From assembly GCA_945862415.1 (NCBI GenBank), contig CAMAYP010000004.1:1-58577 (forward strand): 58,577 nt of DNA. Direction: 5' to 3'. The position numbers and the translations under genes are program-made. The notes under the pieces were generated by a model. The model saw only the letters and a program-made list of their open reading frames with translations, ran no database searches and was not told the origin of the DNA. This DNA is from Chryseobacterium gleum (lineage in GTDB: Bacteria; Bacteroidota; Bacteroidia; Flavobacteriales_D; Sanyastnellaceae). How positions within the stretch are numbered: the stretch's first letter is position 1; each line of letters begins with the position of its first letter. Shown piece by piece: positions 8,854 to 16,947 of the stretch.

Positions 8854-9575
8854 AACACTTGACTGAGGCTGTCAACTCCCGGCGCGCGATCTGTTATAAA
8901 GCCTTCGCCCAGTGTAAAACCGCAAGGCCTCCCATAACCAAGTGCCTTGCCATACAGAAAGTCGAAAAATTCTTCACCGGAAATCGGGGTTTGTGGTTGA
9001 GTTGATGCAGGGTTGTGGAATTGACTGCCATAGCATTTTAACGCCGCAACCTTTTTATCCCAGTGCCCGGATATGTCTACAACAAATGAAGGAGTGAGAT
9101 AGTAGTCTTGGATGTACATAAATACCGACCGCGGCCGCCAAGGCTCTTGAAGCATGCCATTTGCAGTGGTTTCTATTTTTGCCAAGCCTGAATAAAAACA
9201 GGCCTCTCGGACCAACTCCGATGCGCGGGCATGGTCTGGATGGCGATCACTTGGCGAATTGGCTAGAACAATGGAGGGCCTGTACTGCCTGATTTTTTCG
9301 ATAACCTTTAGCCTATGCAACTCGTCGTTCTCAATGAAACAGTCCCGAAATTCAAGATTTTCTCGTACCGTCAATCCCATCACTCGACCTGCGTGTTCTG
9401 CCTCCTTTAACCTGAGCTCCCCGCTTCCACGGCTGCCCATCTCTCCAGCGGTTAAGTCTATGAGGCCAACCGTTTTTCCGTCTTCAACGGCCCTAATGAG
9501 TGTCGCACCGCAGCTAATCTCTACATCGTCGGGGTGTGCACCGAATGCCAGGATGTCTAAGGTAATTTTTGTCAT
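8850..9575 (-). CDS. bshB1: Bacillithiol biosynthesis N-acetylglucosaminyl-malate deacetylase
   Basis: Deacetylates GlcNAc-malate in bacillithiol synthesis. It has the zinc-binding AHPDD motif at residues 13-17, the GEMGSRGSGELR block that distinguishes BshB1, and the SDRHPDHARA metal motif. I place the start at 9575 (MTKITLDILAFG) instead of the longer frame opening at 9620, because the longer version adds 15 unrelated residues and would begin upstream of an exact minus-strand TAnnTTTG box (9593-9600). The presence of this gene implies that the organism makes bacillithiol; other bsh genes are not in the window. Its stop codon overlaps that of the convergent gene. Confidence 0.95.
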   Translation of the reverse strand: MTKITLDILAFGAHPDDVEISCGATLIRAVEDGKTVGLIDLTAGEMGSRGSGELRLKEAEHAGRVMGLTVRENLEFRDCFIENDELHRLKVIEKIRQYRPSIVLANSPSDRHPDHARASELVREACFYSGLAKIETTANGMLQEPWRPRSVFMYIQDYYLTPSFVVDISGHWDKKVAALKCYGSQFHNPASTQPQTPISGEEFFDFLYGKALGYGRPCGFTLGEGFITDRAPGVDSLSQVF

Positions 9576-9592
9576 CGGTATGGAATTGAGCG

Positions 9593-9600
9593 CAAAAGTA
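9593..9600 (-). promoter_or_regulatory. -7 promoter element TACTTTTG of bshB1
   Basis: An exact TAnnTTTG match on the minus strand, 17 bases before the chosen bshB1 ATG. No convincing -33 element was found. It supports the shorter start. Confidence 0.5.
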
Positions 9601-9714
9601 GGGGCAAGTCGGTACTCCATGAAATTGATGTAAGTCAGTAAGTTAGCTCTTTACAAGTGCCCGTCGATAGCGAATTTAACGTTTCGTTTAGAACTTATCG
9701 GTACTTGAAAACCA

Positions 9715-9742
9715 TTGATTTGCCCTGTTTTTTCTATTTTTG
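9715..9742 (+). promoter_or_regulatory. Promoter (TTG, 17-base spacer, TATTTTTG) of the M23 peptidase gene
   Basis: TTG at 9715-9717 and an exact TAnnTTTG box at 9735-9742 with a 17-base spacer fit the Bacteroidota housekeeping promoter. The box ends 6 bases before the TTG codon chosen as the start of the peptidase gene. Confidence 0.6.
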
Positions 9743-9748
9743 CCGCAC

Positions 9749-10726
9749 TTGAAAAAACAACTTCACATACTCGTCTGGTCGATATTCTTCTCGGCACTTG
9801 CCCTTCCTTCATGGTCGCAGGAGGAAGAACCGATGTTGTTTTCAGAGTTTGAGATTCAAGAAGATACGAATGCGCTGCCCCATGCCGGTGGTGCTTCTGA
9901 TGAGGAAGTAAATTCCCTCGCAATTTTCAACGAACGCGCGGTTGAACTGAAGTTATTGACCGTTCGCGACTCCATCCGTCACATTCCTGCATACGAAGCA
10001 TATTGTCATTGGGATACCAAGAACCTGTTTGCACATCGCGCAGGTCAGGGTGCCGTTGGCACTGGTATTAGCTTCCATCTCGCACACAGTGACTGCGATT
10101 TTCATTACCCGGCAATCGGCATGATGACCTCACCATTTGGACCACGCTGGGGCCGAATGCACTATGGATTGGATATCGACCTGGAGGTTGGCGACAACGT
10201 ATTCGCTGCTTTCGAAGGAATGGTGCGCATTTCCCAATACCACTCTTCATATGGCAACGTAGTCGTCATACGTCACAACAATGGTTTGGAAACACTTTAT
10301 GCTCACATGTCGCAGCGCAAAGTGCTTCCGGGTGATCACGTTGAGGCCGGCGATATAATTGGTCTTGGAGGTAATACCGGTCGTTCGTATGGCGCCCACC
10401 TTCACTTTGAGTTTCGTTACTTGGGTCAAGCGTTCGATCCGCTTTTGATACTGAACCCTTCCGCACAAGCTCTGTTAACTTCCTCTTTTACATTGCTTCC
10501 GGTGCATTATGAACCCGCAGGTGTTTCACCACAAACCATTGCAGCCCGCAATGCCTCCACAACTGCTGCTAAATCGACCAAAGCGAAGTATCACGTGGTA
10601 AAGAAGGGTGACACACTCTATTCCATTGCTCGAAAAAACGGGACTTCTATTAACTCCTTGTGCAAAATCAACCGCATAAGGGAGTCAAGCACGCTGCGTT
10701 TGGGACAGCGAATTAAGGTCAAATAA
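9749..10726 (+). CDS. M23 family metallo-endopeptidase with C-terminal LysM
   Basis: A cell-wall hydrolase. An N-terminal signal peptide (LKKQLHILVWSIFFSALAL...) is followed by a linker, then a peptidase M23 domain with the zinc motif HYGLDID and HLHFEFRY, then a LysM peptidoglycan-binding domain over the last ~45 residues (YHVVKKGDTLYSIARKNG...LRLGQRIKV). It probably cleaves peptide cross-links in the periplasm. The start is uncertain: the frame can open at TTG 9740, but the promoter box occupies 9735-9742, so TTG 9749 (giving MKKQLHIL...) fits better. No ATG is available. Confidence 0.92.
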   Translation: MKKQLHILVWSIFFSALALPSWSQEEEPMLFSEFEIQEDTNALPHAGGASDEEVNSLAIFNERAVELKLLTVRDSIRHIPAYEAYCHWDTKNLFAHRAGQGAVGTGISFHLAHSDCDFHYPAIGMMTSPFGPRWGRMHYGLDIDLEVGDNVFAAFEGMVRISQYHSSYGNVVVIRHNNGLETLYAHMSQRKVLPGDHVEAGDIIGLGGNTGRSYGAHLHFEFRYLGQAFDPLLILNPSAQALLTSSFTLLPVHYEPAGVSPQTIAARNASTTAAKSTKAKYHVVKKGDTLYSIARKNGTSINSLCKINRIRESSTLRLGQRIKVK

Positions 10727-10730
10727 CCGC

Positions 10731-10744
10731 TTGACTTCAATCAA
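10731..10744 (+). promoter_or_regulatory. Possible CRP/FNR-type site upstream of crtI
   Basis: TTGACTTCAATCAA differs by one base from the FNR-type palindrome TTGAT-N4-ATCAA and lies 75 bases before the crtI ATG. A further TCAATTCATTGA palindrome follows within 30 bases. A weak promoter (TATCTTGT at 10791) lies between these and the gene. A 14-base degenerate motif can arise by chance, so this is only a candidate. Confidence 0.25.
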
Positions 10745-10818
10745 TCTGATGTGCGAATCAATTCATTGAACCATTGTTGGTTATGTTTGTTATCTTGTGG
10801 TTTAATCATGAATGAAGT

Positions 10819-12309
10819 ATGCAGTCTGCGTCAAAAAAGAAAATAGTTGTAATTGGAGCCGGTTTTGCCGGCCTGGCTTCTGCTTCTTCACTTGCTCAAA
10901 AAGGGTTCGAAGTAACGCTGCTTGAAAAAAATGCTGAAACCGGCGGTAGAGGCCGTTCATTCAAGATGGATGGCTACAGCTTCGACATGGGACCCTCTTG
11001 GTATTGGATGCCTGAAGTGTTTGAACAGTTTTTCAATCGCTTCGGAAAAAAAGTAAGCGACTACTATACCCTCCAGAGGCTCGATCCTTCTTACAGAGTT
11101 TTCTTTCAGGATGGCAAGCCATTGGACGTTCCTGCTGCATACGTCGAGTTCAAGAAAATGGTTGAAGCAATTGAGCCGGGAGCCTCAGGCAAATTGGATC
11201 AATTCATGGCCGAAGCCAAAATCAAGTACGATGTGAGTATGGCCGACTTCGTTTGGAAGCCATCGCTTAGCATCTTGGAATTCGCTCAGCCTCGATTACT
11301 CATAGAATCATTTAGGCTGCACCTGTTCTCAGGTTTCTCCGGTCATGCCAAGAAGTTTTTTAAGCACCCCAAGATTATTCAGTTGTTGGAATTCCCAATA
11401 CTATTTCTTGGCGCGAAACCGGAGAAAACACCGGCGATGTACAGCATGATGAATTACGCCGACATCATGCTGGGTACTTGGTATCCGAAAGGTGGTATGT
11501 GCAAAATTGCAGAGGGCATGACTTCGTTGGCCAAAGAACTCGGTGTGCGCATAATCACTTCTTGCCAGGTCAGCGCAATTGATGTAAGCCAAAACGAGGC
11601 GAATGCTATTTCGTTTGATGGGAAAACGGAGCATTTTGACGCTGTTGTGGCTGCAGCCGACTATCAGCACGTTGAATCAAAGCTTCTTAAAAAGGAACAT
11701 CGCACGTATTCGGAAGATTATTGGGAGCGCCGCGTCATGTCGCCTTCTTCTCTGCTTTTTTATATTGGTGTAAATAGAAGGGTTAAAGGTGTGCTGCATC
11801 ACAACTTGTTTTTTGATGCGCCATTCGATAAGCATGCTGTTGAAATCTATGATACACCTGCTTGGCCTGAGAATCCCCTCTTCTATTTGTGTTGCCCATC
11901 AGTAACAGATGCTTCCGTGGCTCCGGAGGGCAAAGAAAATTTGTTTATTCTAATTCCTGTGGCAACCGGTCTAACCAGCACCGAGGAAGATCGTATGAGC
12001 TACCTGAAGTTGTGTCTTGAACGAATCAAAAAACATTGCGGCGAAGACATAGAACCTGACATTGAGTATGTAAGGTCCTACGCCCATGAAGAGTTTATAA
12101 GCGATTACAATGCCTTCAAAGGCAATGCTTACGGACTTGCCAATACACTTATGCAAACGGCGGTTATGAAGCCAAGAATGAAAAGCAAGAAGGTGAACAA
12201 CCTTTTCTTTACAGGCCAGCTCACTGTACCTGGTCCTGGCGTCCCTCCAAGCCTTATCAGCGGTCAGATTGTGGCCGATCAAGTCGAAAAATATTTCCAA
12301 AAACGATAA
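10819..12309 (+). CDS. crtI: Phytoene desaturase (CrtI type)
   Basis: Introduces conjugated double bases-bonds into phytoene to give neurosporene or lycopene, using FAD. The N-terminal dinucleotide fold IVVIGAGFAGLASASSLA is followed by the GGRGRSFKMDGYSFDMGPSW segment, and the C-terminal CrtI signature FFTGQLTVPGPGVPPSLIS is intact. The length of 496 residues matches bacterial CrtI. It is the first gene of a tight crtI-crtB-idi-crtZ operon. CrtI-like paralogues with other activities exist (for example CrtN or ketolase/saturase types), but the crtB neighbour supports the desaturase. Confidence 0.94.
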   Translation: MQSASKKKIVVIGAGFAGLASASSLAQKGFEVTLLEKNAETGGRGRSFKMDGYSFDMGPSWYWMPEVFEQFFNRFGKKVSDYYTLQRLDPSYRVFFQDGKPLDVPAAYVEFKKMVEAIEPGASGKLDQFMAEAKIKYDVSMADFVWKPSLSILEFAQPRLLIESFRLHLFSGFSGHAKKFFKHPKIIQLLEFPILFLGAKPEKTPAMYSMMNYADIMLGTWYPKGGMCKIAEGMTSLAKELGVRIITSCQVSAIDVSQNEANAISFDGKTEHFDAVVAAADYQHVESKLLKKEHRTYSEDYWERRVMSPSSLLFYIGVNRRVKGVLHHNLFFDAPFDKHAVEIYDTPAWPENPLFYLCCPSVTDASVAPEGKENLFILIPVATGLTSTEEDRMSYLKLCLERIKKHCGEDIEPDIEYVRSYAHEEFISDYNAFKGNAYGLANTLMQTAVMKPRMKSKKVNNLFFTGQLTVPGPGVPPSLISGQIVADQVEKYFQKR

Positions 12310-12317
12310 ACACTACT

Positions 12318-13166
12318 ATGGCGCATAACCAACGCGAAATATTTGATATGGTTGCTTTCAGGGCGAGTAAATCTGCTACCCAAGCGTATAGCACCAGTTT
12401 CAGTGCCGGAATCCGTTTGTTGCATCAGCGGTTTCAAAATGCTATCTATGGGGTTTATGGATTCGTGCGATATGCAGATGAAATTGTTGACACCCTGCAT
12501 GAATTCAATAAGGAAGAACTCATGCAGAATTTCCGCCGCGATACCATGCATGCCCTTGAAAACAGGGTGTCACTCAATCCCATTTTGCATGCTTTCCAAC
12601 TAGTCTATCATCAATACAATTTTGATTTTGAATTGGTAGATCGTTTCCTCATCAGCATGGAGATGGATCTGCAGCAAAAGGAATACGACAGGGCAGGATA
12701 TGAGGCCTATATTCTTGGATCAGCGGAAGTAGTAGGGTTGATGTGCCTCAAGGTTTTTATAGAAGGAAATAGCACGCAATACGAACATCTGAAACCATTC
12801 GCTATGCGTTTAGGTGCCGCTTTTCAGAAAATCAATTTCTTGCGTGATATGAAGGATGATTTCAATGGTCTCGGCCGCGCTTACTTTCCGGGATTGGACT
12901 TCGATCGATTTGACGATGTTATGAAGGCACGTATTGAAGAGGAAATTGAGGAAGACTTCAATGTCGCTTACAAGGGAATTCTCATGTTGCCCAAAGATGC
13001 TCGATTGGGCGTCTTAATTGCCTATGTATACTACCGCAGACTTTTCACGAAAATCCGCTCCATTCCAAGCCACAGAATTATGGAGGAGCGTATTCGAATT
13101 CCAAATTCCAGCAAGTATGCGTTGCTAATGTCTTGTTACATCAAGAACAATCTAAACCTGATTTAA
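12318..13166 (+). CDS. crtB: Phytoene synthase
   Basis: Condenses two geranylgeranyl diphosphate molecules into phytoene. The two aspartate-rich motifs are present: YADEIVDT near residue 52 and LRDMKDDFNGLGRAYFP near 180. The length of 282 residues is normal for squalene/phytoene synthases. It starts 8 bases after crtI and is followed 13 bases later by idi. Confidence 0.95.
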   Translation: MAHNQREIFDMVAFRASKSATQAYSTSFSAGIRLLHQRFQNAIYGVYGFVRYADEIVDTLHEFNKEELMQNFRRDTMHALENRVSLNPILHAFQLVYHQYNFDFELVDRFLISMEMDLQQKEYDRAGYEAYILGSAEVVGLMCLKVFIEGNSTQYEHLKPFAMRLGAAFQKINFLRDMKDDFNGLGRAYFPGLDFDRFDDVMKARIEEEIEEDFNVAYKGILMLPKDARLGVLIAYVYYRRLFTKIRSIPSHRIMEERIRIPNSSKYALLMSCYIKNNLNLI

Positions 13167-13179
13167 AGTTGTTCGTTGT

Positions 13180-13707
13180 ATGAATATCAATGAGGTGATA
13201 TTGGTTGATGAAGGTGACATTGCTATTGGTGTAATGGAAAAGATGGAAGCGCATCGAAGGGGGCTTCTGCATAGAGCATTTTCAATATTTCTGTTTAATA
13301 GTAAGGGTGAAGTGCTACTTCAACGCAGATCTCTCACGAAATACCATAGTCCCGGTTTATGGACTAACACTTGCTGCTCTCATCCTGCGCAAGGGGAGTC
13401 AATTGAAATGGCGGCAAACAGAAGATTGCTGGAGGAAATGGGAATGACTTGCACGATGCACAAGGCCTTCGATTTTATTTACAAGGCTGAGCTCGATAGC
13501 GACTTGATTGAACATGAATTCGATCATGTATTTTTCGGAACCACCGACCAAGCGCCGGTTATCAATCTTGATGAGGTTGCGGAGTGGAAGTGGGTGCCTA
13601 TATACGATGTCTACATTGATGTACAGTTTAACCCTGTGCGATACTCCGAATGGTTTAAAATAGCTTTGCCCGAAGTAATGTCTCATGTAAAATTGAAATT
13701 GTCATGA
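13180..13707 (+). CDS. idi: Isopentenyl-diphosphate delta-isomerase, type I
   Basis: Interconverts isopentenyl and dimethylallyl diphosphate. This is the Nudix-fold type I enzyme: the active-site cysteine is in WTNTCCSHP (about residues 62-70), the Nudix-like helix is GESIEMAANRRLLEEMG, and the catalytic glutamate region is LIEHEFDHVFFG. The length of 175 residues is typical. Because ispH in this window implies the MEP pathway, which yields both isomers, idi is probably here to balance precursor supply for carotenoids. Confidence 0.95.
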   Translation: MNINEVILVDEGDIAIGVMEKMEAHRRGLLHRAFSIFLFNSKGEVLLQRRSLTKYHSPGLWTNTCCSHPAQGESIEMAANRRLLEEMGMTCTMHKAFDFIYKAELDSDLIEHEFDHVFFGTTDQAPVINLDEVAEWKWVPIYDVYIDVQFNPVRYSEWFKIALPEVMSHVKLKLS

Positions 13708-14171
13708 TGGGTGTTCTAATAACATTGGCAACTTATGTGGTTATGGAAGGCATAACCTGGTGCACGCACAAATTTGTAATGCACGGTTTAATGTGGTATT
13801 TCCACGAAGACCATCACCAGCCAAGAGCCGGATTCTTCGAGAAGAACGATGCTTTCTTCTTGATTTTTGCTGTGCCGAGCTGTTTGCTTATTGTGTTTGG
13901 CTCAACGGCAGCATTTGATTTCCGCTTCTTCATCGGAATTGGAATTCTCCTGTATGGGCTGTCTTATTTTCTCATTCACGATGTACTGATTCATCAACGT
14001 TTCGACTGGTTTTCGCGCACCGACAATGTCTACTTCCGAGCAATACGAAAGGCGCATAAAGTGCACCATAAGCACTTGAACAAAGAGGACGGAGAGTGCT
14101 TCGGTATGCTCTATGTTCCTAAAAAATACTTCGTCGAGGCAGCAGCCTATCGAAAAAATTTGAGAAGGTAA
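13704..14171 (+). CDS. crtZ: Beta-carotene 3-hydroxylase
   Basis: A membrane di-iron hydroxylase that converts beta-carotene to zeaxanthin. The four histidine motifs of the family are visible: HKFVMHG, HEDHH, HDVLIHQRF and HKVHHKH, with hydrophobic segments between. The length of 155 residues is typical. It overlaps idi by 4 bases (ATGA). No lycopene cyclase (crtY-type) gene is present in the window, although CrtZ needs a cyclised substrate; the cyclase must be elsewhere. Confidence 0.94.
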   Translation: MMGVLITLATYVVMEGITWCTHKFVMHGLMWYFHEDHHQPRAGFFEKNDAFFLIFAVPSCLLIVFGSTAAFDFRFFIGIGILLYGLSYFLIHDVLIHQRFDWFSRTDNVYFRAIRKAHKVHHKHLNKEDGECFGMLYVPKKYFVEAAAYRKNLRR

Positions 14172-14172
14172 A

Positions 14173-15303
14173 CTAATTCTTCTTCTTCTTATTCCATTGC
14201 AATGTGGCTGTCACTGCGTGGTGGTCACTGAGTTTTTCCGGCAGCGTCTCATAGTCGATGGTTTCAAGGTCCGGACTGTGCAAAATGTAGTCTATTCGGA
14301 ATGATGGAAAGGCTCCGATGTAGGTGTTGCCAATTCCATTCCCACAAGCTCTAAAGGAGTCCTCCAGTTGATCTGTAAGCGTGCAGTAGGTGTATGAAAC
14401 CGGTGGGTCATTAAAATCTCCGCACAGTACAACGGGATGTGGGCATGCACGAATACTGGCCGCTATGCGATCTACCTGCTCTTGCCTTTTTACAAAGGCA
14501 TTCTTTAGCCTTCGCGCAATACGCATGCTGGCCTCATCGATTTCACTTTGCTCTGTTTGACCTTTGGCCAGATCGTAATCTTCTTTCTTAAAGCGTATCG
14601 ACTGCAAATGCGCATTGTAAACCCGAATAGTGTCGCCTTCTTTCACGATGTCAACGTAGATACAAAAGTTGTTGACGTCCGTTGCAAAGGGCACAAATCC
14701 TTTACGTGCAATTGGATATTTAGAAAGGGTGACTACTCCAAAATACTGTTGGCCGCTAATGGCGTGGGTATAACGTTCGTGATAATACTTGTTCGGCAGA
14801 AACCTAAGCAACGTATCACGCGTGGGAAATGTTTTTGATTTTTCCGATTGATAAAATTCTTGGAAGCTAATTACATCGGCCTGCTCACGCTGCAATACAT
14901 CATAGATGGCATCTCGTGTTTCGGCGCCTTCTTTCTTGTCGAAAACATCAAAAACGTGTACGTTGTAGGTAAGTACTTTGAGCTGCTTACTGTCAGCGTC
15001 AGCGTGACCTTTCCAACTCATTTGGAAAAAGGCTGTCAGATGATTTAAGCCAATCAAGATAACGGCAAGCGAGCAGAGCGAATAAATACGCTTTTTAAAG
15101 TACCAATAGACTATGAAGAGGATGTTTAGTAAAAGTGAAAACGGATAGGCCAATCCAAACAGCGCGAAATAACCCATTGAATTCGGACCCAATGCAGCCG
15201 CAGCATAAGCAAGTAAAAGTGATAGTGCCGCCGCAGCATTCAGAAGAAGCATGAACCAATTGGTTCTCGAGCGCTTATTTTTTTCTGCTGTGGCATTTGG
15301 CAT
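14173..15303 (-). CDS. Endonuclease/exonuclease/phosphatase family protein with N-terminal membrane segments
   Basis: A 376-residue protein. About three hydrophobic helices occupy residues ~15-95, followed by an EEP catalytic domain with YNVHVFDVF, ISFQEFY (metal-binding glutamate), VVLCGDFNDPP and the terminal LSDHHAV motif. The active site looks complete and would face the periplasm or membrane surface. Possible substrates include nucleic acids, phosphoinositide-like lipids or sphingolipids; the sequence does not decide. It is the last gene after mutL and the two rhomboids on the minus strand and ends one base from the crtZ stop. Confidence 0.88.
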   Translation of the reverse strand: MPNATAEKNKRSRTNWFMLLLNAAAALSLLLAYAAAALGPNSMGYFALFGLAYPFSLLLNILFIVYWYFKKRIYSLCSLAVILIGLNHLTAFFQMSWKGHADADSKQLKVLTYNVHVFDVFDKKEGAETRDAIYDVLQREQADVISFQEFYQSEKSKTFPTRDTLLRFLPNKYYHERYTHAISGQQYFGVVTLSKYPIARKGFVPFATDVNNFCIYVDIVKEGDTIRVYNAHLQSIRFKKEDYDLAKGQTEQSEIDEASMRIARRLKNAFVKRQEQVDRIAASIRACPHPVVLCGDFNDPPVSYTYCTLTDQLEDSFRACGNGIGNTYIGAFPSFRIDYILHSPDLETIDYETLPEKLSDHHAVTATLQWNKKKKN

Positions 15304-15350
15304 GAGTCAAATGTATGTGGGTGACGAACGAATTAATAAAACACCCAACA

Positions 15351-16229
15351 TTATTTCTGTGAATGTTTAAACAGAAAATCTTTTTCAGCTTGGCTTAGAC
15401 TTTCATACCCCGAACGGCCAATCTTGTCCAGAATGACGTCAATTTTCTTCTGTCTTTCTATTCGCTCGTCGTTGAATTGGTCATCTGTTTTGGGTCTTGC
15501 ATGACCGCGAACCACACCCATGGGTTTACGTTTTTTTATAGAGGTGATGAGTTTCCAAAAATCGCGCAAGCTGAAGATGCCGGCCCGAACTAGAAGTCCA
15601 TAAACCAGTCCGAATAGCGCCCCTCCTAAATGTCCGATGTGCCCTCCGCTGTTAATGCCGTTGCGAATACTGGCCAAATCCAACACAGCTAAAATGATCG
15701 CGAGCCAGGCCAGCTCCATACGAACGGCATTAAAGAGGTAAACGATTCTTCGAGGTTGTATAATGGCAGTGGCTGTTACAATGGCCATAACGGCTGAGGA
15801 TGCACCTAATATGGAATGATCGCGACCGGCATTGAGCACATTCGAACCGGCAAAGCTTAGCATGAAAAGGAGGTAGCCACTGATGCCACCGAGCAAATAG
15901 ACGAGCCATATTTTTTTGGGCAACACCATCGTCATGAACAACTTTCCCATGCTGTACAACGCAATCATATTGAACAAAAAATGACCCGGTTGAAGGTGTG
16001 CAAAGAGATGGGTGATAACACTCCATGGACGCTGTTGCATGATTTCGACGGAGGAGTTCGCTGCCAGCATCAAATCTTCTCCCCATGGCAAGGAAGCTTT
16101 CGTTCCGGAAACGTAAAGTCGAAGAAGATGAAATTGTATGAGAATAAATACGAGAAGGTTGATGATAATTAAGATCATCAATGGGTCGCCTTTGCGAATG
16201 CGCTCGAATACGGAATGTCTTTCAGCCAT
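15351..16229 (-). CDS. Rhomboid family intramembrane serine protease (second of a tandem pair)
   Basis: A 292-residue multipass membrane protein. It has the HLFAHLQPGHFLFNM segment (conserved His and Asn), the catalytic serine in ILGASSAVM and the catalytic histidine in GGHIGHLGG, so the Ser-His dyad is complete. The C-terminal ~70 residues form a soluble basic/acidic tail that ends in LSQAEKDFLFKHS, seen in other Bacteroidota rhomboids. It starts 2 bases after the stop of the other rhomboid gene. Confidence 0.93.
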   Translation of the reverse strand: MAERHSVFERIRKGDPLMILIIINLLVFILIQFHLLRLYVSGTKASLPWGEDLMLAANSSVEIMQQRPWSVITHLFAHLQPGHFLFNMIALYSMGKLFMTMVLPKKIWLVYLLGGISGYLLFMLSFAGSNVLNAGRDHSILGASSAVMAIVTATAIIQPRRIVYLFNAVRMELAWLAIILAVLDLASIRNGINSGGHIGHLGGALFGLVYGLLVRAGIFSLRDFWKLITSIKKRKPMGVVRGHARPKTDDQFNDERIERQKKIDVILDKIGRSGYESLSQAEKDFLFKHSQK

Positions 16230-16231
16230 AC

Positions 16232-16945
16232 TTACGAATAAAGCTTGCCTTGGCGTTGCCAGAATTTCAGAATCACAAAACCAATGAGCATACCGCCTAT
16301 GTGGGCATAGTGAGCAACGTTGTCACCCTGCCTATCTGCCAGCGCCAGTAAAAGTTCAATCGCACCATACCCAATCACGAAATAGCGCGCTTTAATCGGA
16401 AAAGGCAAAAACAGCAACATCAACTCACTGTTGGGAAACAACATGCCGTAGGCTATAAGAAGTCCAAACAAACATCCTGATGCTCCGACGAGGCCAACAT
16501 TCAAGGCAAGATTGAGTTGAGCTGCATGTTGATCCACGAAGTTCTTGCTCTCCATTAGCGCTGACCTGCCATTGCTTAGCACCTCATTGACCAATTCAGA
16601 GGGCATTTGGGATATGAGGTGATGAATCTCGAAATAACTAATGAGCTGATGCAGGCCGAACGCTCCTAAGCCACAAATGAGGTAATAGTTGAGGAATTTT
16701 TTTGCACCCCAGTAGCTCTCGAGCAAGGCGCCAAACATGTAAACGCCGAACATATTCATAAACAAATGCCCTACACCGCCATGCATAAACATGTGTGTAA
16801 TAATTTGCCAAATACGAAAGGATTCACTTTCGAAATAGTACCCGGTTAGTGGCTCTTTCAATGCGGGTATTGCTTCGCATCCTAAAAAAAGGATGATGTT
16901 GATGAGCAGGATGTTTTTGGTTACAACAGGAAGTTGATTGAACAT
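16232..16945 (-). CDS. Rhomboid family intramembrane serine protease (first of a tandem pair)
   Basis: A 237-residue six-helix protein. Conserved features are THMFMHGGVGHLFMNM, the catalytic serine in LVGASGCLFG and the catalytic histidine in VAHYAHIGG. The dyad is complete and no soluble extension is present, unlike its neighbour. It starts 2 bases after the mutL stop. A loop of about 40 residues between helices (around residues 100-140) carries extra sequence that may contact substrate. Confidence 0.93.
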   Translation of the reverse strand: MFNQLPVVTKNILLINIILFLGCEAIPALKEPLTGYYFESESFRIWQIITHMFMHGGVGHLFMNMFGVYMFGALLESYWGAKKFLNYYLICGLGAFGLHQLISYFEIHHLISQMPSELVNEVLSNGRSALMESKNFVDQHAAQLNLALNVGLVGASGCLFGLLIAYGMLFPNSELMLLFLPFPIKARYFVIGYGAIELLLALADRQGDNVAHYAHIGGMLIGFVILKFWQRQGKLYS

Positions 16946-16947
16946 GG

